From NCBI GenBank assembly GCA_027596035.1, contig JADGJA010000332.1, forward strand, positions 1-22,939: a stretch of 22,939 nt of DNA, read 5' to 3'. Of the stretch, positions 17,244 to 22,939 are shown one piece after another (positions within the stretch are counted from its first letter, which is position 1; every line of letters starts with the position of its first letter). This stretch comes from Thoreauomyces humboldtii (lineage: Eukaryota; Chytridiomycota; Chytridiomycetes; Spizellomycetales; Powellomycetaceae). The notes beneath the pieces were generated by a model that was not told the origin of the DNA, did not search any database, and was given only the letters and a program-made list of their open reading frames with translations. Position numbers and translations under genes: made by a program.

Positions 17244-19250
17244 ATGACAACCTCCTCCCCAACTCGCAACTATGAGGCGAGTCATCTCCTCGACCGTTTC
17301 CAGACGGAAACCCGGCTGATGGATCCCCCCCCCATAGGCCGCCGTCGACGCTCTCAACAGCCTTCAGACCAACGCCAAAACCCTTGAGATCCTCAGGAAG
17401 GCAGGCGCCTCCATGAACCAACGAAGCATCCCGGAAATGCGGTCGTACGTGGAACGTATCGGTTACAAGGTGCGAAGGGGGGGAGACCGCTTTCAATCGA
17501 CGAAAGGGGATTTGTCGACTGAAACGCCATCCTTGGCCTTTTCCGATCAGGTCTCCGACCTCAACGCCTTGAACGTGATCCACGTGGCGGGAACCAAAGG
17601 AAAGGGGTCCACCTCAGCCATCTGCGAATCGATCGTCCGACGTCTGAGGACGGTGAAGTCGGAGGGGAACGAAGACGGGAACGTGGAACGATCGTTGAAG
17701 ACGGGACTGTTCACGTCACCGCATCTGATCGAAGCTCGTGAACGACTCCGAATCGATGGCGCTCCGATCGCCAAGGAGTTGTTTGCAAAGTACTTTTTCG
17801 AGGTCTGGGATGCGTTGGAGAGGACAAAGGAGGTTGCCGTCGCTGGGGAGTATCCCATCAAACCTCAGTACTTTCGGTTCTTGACGTTGATGGCCTTGCA
17901 CGCCTTTACGCAGGAGAAGGTAAGGGTCATCTTGGGCCCACCTGCGGAAAAAAACCCGGGAATCTCATCGTTGTCAAAAGGTGGACGTTGCGGTGCTCGA
18001 GGTTGGGATGGGAGGAACCTACGACTCTACGAACGTGATCGAGAAGCCTGTCGTCTGCGGCATCACGTCCCTGGGCTTCGACCACGTTCCTCTCCTCGGC
18101 ACCTCGTTGCCAGAGATCGCATGGCACAAGGCTGGCATCATGAAGTTTGGCGTGCCTTGCTATACTGTCAAGCAGACCGAAGATACGGAGCCGGTGCTGG
18201 AACACAGGGCTAGGGAACTGCATGTATGCGCTGGGATTTGTGCTGGTCATTTAGGCGATGGACGTGCGTGGACTGATCTCTCGTTTGGCAAAGGCGGGAG
18301 CGCTGCATCACATCACCGACGCTCAGGTCGCGGATATGCAGAAGCGAGACCTAGGTATGCTAAGAGTTTTGTGCATGCAATTTTTTTTTATGACTCATCT
18401 GGTACCGAGAATAGGCATGCCTGGCGCGTATCAACGGGTGAACGGAGCCCTGGCGGTAGCTCTCTGCAAAGAGTGGATCGTGCAGCGACAGAAGAGCGGG
18501 GCTTTGATTAAGGGCGACGAGGAGGCTATTACGGTCGGACTCAAGAAGTCCAACTGGCCAGGTCGCGCCCAGATCTATTTGGCGCCCAAGTTCCCGACCG
18601 TAACGTGGTATCTCGATGGTGCCCACACGAAGGAAAGCATGCAAGTCTGCGCTGATTGGTACTCCGACGAGTTCCACGCCTTGGACGAGCAGGCCAGGTT
18701 TGTGGTTTGGAAGTTGCACGAAGCGCCGATGCGTCGAGAAAGCTCACTTATGAGTGGCTTCTTACAGGTCGAAAGAGCAGATCTTGATCTTCAACTGCAC
18801 GAAAGGCCGCGACGGTCTGGTCCTCCTGAAAGCACTCTCGCAACTACACAAGACCTCCGTGCCATTCTCGCGCGTGATATTCTGCACCAACGACGCGTAC
18901 CGACCAGGATCCGCTGACGCTCGTGAGTTGGCTGGAAAAACATGGTTGCGCAGCAGCTCCGACTCATCCCTCGCTTTCTTGCAGCTACCGACCAAGTCAA
19001 TCACACGGTCTTCCAGGACAGTGAGCTGACGGTGCAGAAGGAGCTCGCTCAAGCGTGGACGACGTTGGTGTCTGAGAACCCAGCGGGCGTGCAACCGCCC
19101 GTGGAGATCTACGCGAGCATCGAGGATGCGGTGCAGAGCGTGGGAGAGTACGCTGCGGCGGACGAGACGAGGACGCCTCGCGTGCTGGTCACGGGGAGTC
19201 TGTACCTCATCGGTGGACTCTTGACGGTCCTCAAGGCAGAGGTCCGATAG
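17244..19250 (+). CDS. MET7: Folylpolyglutamate synthase
   Basis: Adds glutamates to folates, retaining them in cytosol and mitochondria. Eight exons give 513 residues: 17244-17276, 17338-17469, 17551-17919, 17981-18223, 18294-18354, 18415-18697, 18768-18922, 18985-19250. Mur-ligase features: P-loop GTKGKGS (69-75), TGLFTSPHL, AVLEVGMGGTYDSTN, TSLGFDH, MPGAYQRVN (family GEHQ/N region), YLDGAHT and C-terminal VLVTGSLYLIGG. Exon 1 needs a GC-AG intron (GCGAGT..CCATAG, 17277-17337) to give NYE-AAVDALNSLQ, the expected family start; no GT donor there keeps frame. The fourth intron (18224-18293, 70 bp, CTGAT branch) was chosen over a nested 31-bp option. Intron 2 (81 bp) is stop-free in frame. An upstream in-frame ATG at 17124 adds a presequence-like 40 residues, consistent with the known dual targeting of FPGS. 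Confidence 0.92.
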
Positions 19251-19269
19251 AAAGGAGGGGGACGCGTAG

Positions 19270-19456
19270 TGTTCGGCATGGATAGATAGGAACCGTTACG
19301 ATTGTAGAGACCAAGGCTCGACGGGAATCTGAAGGGAACTAATGATGGCGTACGATCTCGGAATTGCTTAGAGATCAGCGAGAGAGGAAAAGATTCACTC
19401 GCTTATATAGGGAAGAAAAGGGCTCGACAGTTTATCTAACGACGAGAGTCTCAACA
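19270..19456 (-). mobile_element. Possible solo LTR, Ty1/copia-like (minus orientation)
   Basis: Read on the minus strand, AAGGGGAG (polypurine) is followed by TGTTGAGACTC, then TATATAAGC (19409-19401) as a TATA box, as in an LTR U3 region. TG starts at 19456. A matching ...CGAACA end lies at about 19270, which would give about 187 bp; that far end is a guess. It sits directly after the FPGS stop codon. Confidence 0.35.
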
Positions 19457-19479
19457 CTCCCCTTGAACTGAGGAGCTTT
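19446..19479 (+). repeat. Left arm of a perfect 34-bp inverted repeat
   Basis: The sequence is the exact reverse complement of 20165-20198. It contains a polypurine-like CAAGGGGAG next to TGTTGAGACTC when read on the minus strand. It faces its partner across 685 bp of minisatellite-bearing DNA. Confidence 0.9.
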
Positions 19480-19485
19480 GGTCAT

Positions 19486-20090
19486 GGGGCATGGGTTCCG
19501 ACGAGCATCCTGGGACAAGGGGCATGTGTCCCGCGCGTCCACCCCTCGCTTCGTCGGCATGAGTTTCGACGGCCAAACCACATGGGATCGACGGCACAAG
19601 GTCGTTGGTTCCTCGCTTCGTCGACATGAGTTTCGACGGGCAAACCACATGGGATCGACGGCACAAGCTCGTTGGTTTCCTCGCTTCGTTGACATGAGTT
19701 CCGACGAGCATCCTGGGACGAGCGGCATGTGTCCCGCGCGTCCACCCCTCGCTTCGTCGGCATGAGTTTCGACGGGCATCCTGGGACAAGCGGAATGTGT
19801 CCCGCGCGTCCACCCCTCGCTTCGTCGGCATGAGTTTCGACGGGCAAACCACATGGGATCGACGGCACAAGGTCGTTGATCCCTCGCTTCGTCGGCACGA
19901 GTTTCGACGGGCAAACCACATGGGATCGACGGCACAGATTGGTCGGTGGTTTCCTCGCTTCGTTGGCATGAGTTCCGACGAGCATCCTGGGACAAGCGGC
20001 ATGTGTCCCGCGCGTCTACCCCTCGCTTCGTCGGCATGAGTTTCGACAAGCATCCTGGGACAAGCGGTGTTTCGCCCGTCCACCCTTTCA
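19486..20090. repeat. 68-bp minisatellite, nine units, order ABBAABBAA
   Basis: Unit starts (CATGAGTTYCGAC core) fall at 19490, 19558, 19625, 19693, 19761, 19829, 19896, 19968 and 20035; the spacing is 67-68 bp, once 72. There are two unit types. Type A reads CATCCTGGGACAAGCGGC then GTGTCCCGCGCGTCCACC. Type B reads CAAACCACATGGGATCGACG then GCACAAGGTCGTTGG. Both end CCTCGCTTCGTCGG. The order A-B-B-A-A-B-B-A-A suggests an ABBA block duplicated. All three minus-strand frames are open because units lack stops there; these are not genes. Confidence 0.9.
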
Positions 20091-20164
20091 CATCGATGCC
20101 TTCCTTTGATGACCGTCTTCCTTTGGATTCAGGGGAGAAGCTCAAGGGGAGTATCACGAAAAGA

Positions 20165-20198
20165 AAAGCTCCTCAGTTCAAGGGGAGTGTTGAGACTC
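20165..20198 (+). repeat. Right arm of the 34-bp inverted repeat
   Basis: Reads AAAGCTCCTCAG then TTCAAGGGGAG and TGTTGAGACTC, a polypurine tract followed by the usual 5' end of a Ty1/copia LTR (TG at 20188). It is an exact inverted match of 19446-19479. A partial related copy (AAGCTCAAGGGGAGTATCAC) lies at about 20137. Confidence 0.9.
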
Positions 20199-20280
20199 CT
20201 CGTATATTGAGGCTTGACTCGACAAAAATATGTGTTAATATGGTACTCTCTCTACTGTTGCTTCGATCACAACGCAAGTG
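20188..20280 (+). mobile_element. Possible LTR fragment, Ty1/copia-like (plus orientation)
   Basis: Begins TGTTGAGACTCCTCG after a polypurine run and is followed by AT-rich DNA (AAAAATATGTGTTAATATGG). The 3' end cannot be set; it is probably truncated, as the tentative acidic-tail gene ends at 20308. Beyond the first ~15 bases it does not resemble the left element. Confidence 0.3.
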
Positions 20281-20307
20281 GTTGGTCCTGATGTGTTTGT
20301 CTTCTCT

Positions 20308-20939
20308 CTAAATGTCCTCGTCCTCGCCGTCCTCTTCGGAGAGTTCCTCACCGACCTCTGTGCCCGACTCGGAATCTCCACCGTAGTACGAAGAATCCTC
20401 GTCCTGCAAATAGAAAGTGGCGATCAGAACATACCTCCGAGGTCACGAAACACCCACGTAGAGCGCACCGGGGCATGATCCCTCTCCGTCTCCTGCCCCT
20501 TGATCGGGTTCAGACTTCGCGGCAAGTGCTGCGGTGACTCCAGCTCTATACGCTAGGGAAGGAGAAAGGTGGGATCAGACACTCTCTGTTTTTCCAACGG
20601 ATGACGGTGGCGATGGCCCGAGGGCAAACCTGGTCGGTGTGGTGGGCAGCTCGCTCGTCTGCAATGTCCAGCACCGTTGCGACGGACAGAGGTTTGTACC
20701 ACATTGTGCTTGACTTCCCTGGGAGCATGCGAGGTCCGGGTGCTGATGCCAGCGGATAGTAAGGCATTTGTCTGGGTGGAGCCCCCTCCGGCAACCCCTT
20801 TCTTGGTTGGATCGTTGAACGAGATGCAAAACGCGAGGAGGATGCACGAGTGCGAAATCATCGCGAGCGGACTCATGAACGGGCATAGCCACTTTGCACA
20901 CACGATCGACGGTGACGAAACCTCATGAGTCACCACCAC
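20308..20939 (-). CDS. Tentative gene with an acidic C-terminal tail
   Basis: The last exon (20403-20308) reads DEDSSYYGGDSESG then TEVGEELSEEDGEDEDI and stop, a typical acidic disordered tail. The exon before it starts at 20552 after a strong acceptor (CTGATC branch, CCTTTCTCCTTCCCTAG). That intron runs 20629-20553 (donor GTTTGC, 77 bp). The next intron is either 20457-20404 (GTGGGT) or a slightly shorter one using the GTGTTT donor 4 bp later. Two exon frames upstream are both open: one gives YRAGVTAALAAKSEPDQG, the other RIELESPQHLPRSLNPIKG after KPLSVATVLDIADE. I cannot choose between them, and no ATG fixes the start. 20939 is only the limit of the open frame. No family is recognised; the splice signals suggest a real gene. 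Confidence 0.4.
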
Positions 20940-21049
20940 CCATGACTTCGTCGCCGTTCGTCTCCCTCCGTTCCCCCGACCTCTTCATAGGCGGAACGTC
21001 AAGCAAACACCACCTGTCTGTCCCTTTGCCCTCCTGAAGTCGCTGCTTC

Positions 21050-22751
21050 ATGCCCGAGGAACGTCGGAAACCCATAGCGCTCAAGGAGCTCGAGAAGCTA
21101 CTTCAAGATGACAAGCGGATCAGGGTCTCGGGGTGTGACATTGACGGCATCCCAAGAGGAAAGACCATCACAAAGACAAAGTTTCTAAAATCACTCGAGG
21201 AAGGGTTCGGTAAGCAAACTTTCAGAGGACGTGCTCGCTGAAGCTCTTCGTCAACCTTGAACTGCTCTCTCCTTCCAATCAAGGGTTCTGCAATGTGGCT
21301 TTCGGTTGGGACATGCTGGACAAGGTCTACGACGCTTCCGTACACGTCGAGAGAGGATACTCTGACTTGATCGCTCGTCTCGACACCAGCACCTACCGAC
21401 GCATCCCGTGGGACAACAACACTCCTCACTTCCTCTTCGATTTCATGGACCCCGTCTCCCAGAAGCCCTACGCGAACTGCCCGAGAGGTCTGCTCAAGAA
21501 CGCCATCAGACAGTGCAACGAACTCGGGTTCGAACCACTCTGCGGGATGGAGTTCGAGTTCTTCAACTTCAAGGAGACGCCCGACTCCCTCGTCGCAAAG
21601 GACGGCGTCGGACTCACGCCTCTCACACCAGGAATGTTCGGATACTCGCTTCTGCGACCGGCGCTCCACCAGGATTACTTCAACGAGATCTACGACCAGT
21701 GTCTGGCTTACGACATTCCCATCGAGGGGTTCCACACCGAGACGGGACCGGGTGTCTTTGAGGCCGCCCTGCAGTACGGAGAAGCCCTCGAGGTGGCCGA
21801 TCGTGCTCATCTCTTCAAGACCGCGGCAAAGCAGATCGGACTCAAGCATGGCATCATGGCTTCCTTCATGGCGAAACCTTGGAACGATCTTCCCGGGTGC
21901 TCCGGTCACATTCACTTCAGTCTCGCTCACCTCGACTCTGGCAAGAACGCCTTCGTGCCTGGAGATGACGATATGATTGATGACGAGAATGACAGGCTCC
22001 ACGGTCTGAGTCCCGTTATGAAGAGCTTTGTTGCTGGCATCTTGGAAGCCCTTCCGAGCATCATGCCCATGCTCGCACCCACCATCAACAGGTAAAGAAA
22101 CGCGGCAACTCCACCCACTCTTGCTAATTTTATGTCCCCCTTCCCCGTTCCATCCATCAGCTACAAACGCCTGGTAGAAAACTACTGGGCACCCGTGACC
22201 GTCTCGTACGGCATCGAGAACCGCATCGCAGCGGTCCGGATCATCACCCCACCGACCTGTCCCAAGAGCGCCACCCGTCTGGAGCTCCGGGTGCCGGGGG
22301 CCGACGTGAACCCGTACCTGGCCATCGGAGCGTGTCTCGCCGCCGGCGTGAACGGGGTCAGGAAGAAGCTCGTGCCCGCCTTCCCGCCCTTGAAGGGCAA
22401 CAACGCCACGGGCGGTGAACGGCTGCCCAGGACGCTGAAGGAGGCGGCGGATAAGATGATGGAGAAGGACAGCGTCGCTAGACAGGTCCTCGGTGATGCG
22501 TTCGTGGACCATTTTGGGAAGACGAGGTTGCACGGTGAGTGTTTCGTCGAAACCCCCTATGCGCATATGGACAGTCTCTGACAATCGCCATCGCGACAGA
22601 GTGGAAGCAATGGGAGACAAGCGTCACGAACTGGGAGGTAAACAACCGACACAAACAGGAATCTGGAAATATCGACGGAAAAGCAAACCCCAACTGACCT
22701 CCCGGACTTGCCTTGCTCTTTCAGATCAAACGTTACATGGAGACTGTTTGA
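21050..22751 (+). CDS. Glutamine-synthetase-like enzyme (GlnA-like / FluG-type catalytic domain)
   Basis: Five exons (21050-21209, 21284-22091, 22161-22534, 22600-22637, 22725-22751) give 468 residues, all GT-AG. The N-terminus has the beta-grasp element RIRVSGCDIDGIPRGKTITK. The catalytic part has the metal-binding GMEFEFFNF, FHTETGPGVFEAAL, KHGIMASFMAKPW then GCSGHIHFSL, and RLELRVPGADVNPYLAIGA, the usual NPYLA end motif. It closes with VTNWE-IKRYMETV, typical of the family. This matches bacterial-type GlnA-like ligases (FluG C-terminal domain, gamma-glutamylpolyamine synthetase) found in fungi rather than the eukaryotic cytosolic GLN1 type. It probably ligates glutamate to ammonia or an amine; the substrate is not deducible. 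Two last exons are tiny (38 and 27 bp) but close the frame and give the family's end. Confidence 0.9.
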
Positions 22752-22939
22752 CGATTAGAACGTTCAAGCTCAAGTGTGGACTGTTCGGTTCGACTATGAT
22801 GGATGTTTGCTTAGCAAATTAGTCAACAAAGACCCGGAAAGGTGCTCATGCTACGCGAAAAAGGGATCGAGAGTGCCGAAGAACGAAGGACATAGAGAGG
22901 CGAGGATCTCTATGTCGTGTCGATCCGCCGGGGGGGGGG
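22752..22939. other. 3' flank and poly-G contig end
   Basis: 3' UTR region of the glutamine-synthetase-like gene with no gene seen, ending in a run of G at the very end (GCCGGGGGGGGG). With the poly-C at the other end this suggests a sequencing artefact. Confidence 0.6.

Noticed and set aside
18194..18254. Alternative FPGS intron with GTGCTG donor
   Set aside because: It would remove VLEHRARELH, which fits the conserved family sequence; the GTATGC donor at 18224 is better.
19432..20157. Long minus-strand ORFs (241, 210 and 167 codons) across the minisatellite
   Set aside because: All three frames are open only because the 68-bp unit has no minus-strand stops; the translations are the same repeat peptide in shifted frames.
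20677..20928. Plus-strand ORF opposite the acidic-tail gene
   Set aside because: Reads somewhat protein-like but has no family features and conflicts with strong minus-strand splice signals.
21530..21545. tRNA B-box-like GGTTCGAACC
   Set aside because: Lies in the middle of the glutamine-synthetase-like coding exon with no cloverleaf around it.

Overview
The window looks like one assembly contig from a fungus, most likely a basidiomycete yeast or a close relative. The evidence is spliceosomal genes with many short introns (mostly 55-90 bp, GT-AG, CTRAY-like branch sites), a fused alpha-beta tryptophan synthase, ERMES and ESCRT subunits, and GC-rich third codon positions. No ribosome-binding sites, operons, tRNAs, rRNAs or CRISPR arrays were seen. 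Assigning a genus from sequence alone would be a guess.

Layout. 1-115 is low-quality homopolymeric sequence. 168-1377 (+) is a type II membrane protein resembling a glycosyltransferase. 1688-2155 (-) is a small LYR-motif mitochondrial protein. 2450-5700 has no confidently named gene. It holds possible exons of a small multipass membrane protein (-), a 73-bp minisatellite, a series of related modules that each carry a splice-donor-like site, and short CTTGCCGAA repeats. 5707-6978 (+) is a GAL80-like member of the Gfo/Idh/MocA fold. 7258-9390 (+) is a 710-residue GHKL/Bergerat-type ATPase that I cannot place in a named family. 9910-12675 (+) is tryptophan synthase (TRP5), broken in the assembly by a 10-N gap. 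12804-13939 (-) is the ESCRT-I subunit VPS37, divergent from MDM34 (ERMES) at 14320-16836 (+). 17244-19250 (+) is folylpolyglutamate synthase. 19250-20300 is a repeat island: a 68-bp minisatellite with unit order ABBAABBAA, flanked by a perfect 34-bp inverted repeat that resembles the polypurine-tract/LTR junction of a Ty1/copia element. 20308-20939 (-) is a tentative gene with an acidic tail. 21050-22751 (+) is a glutamine-synthetase-like enzyme. The contig ends in poly-G.

Most identified genes are housekeeping (amino-acid and folate metabolism, endosomal sorting, ER-mitochondria contact) and show no shared pathway. The parts most worth follow-up are the orphan GHKL ATPase, the splice-donor module array at 3680-4530, and the copia-like inverted-repeat island. 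I did not find a clearly novel multi-gene system.
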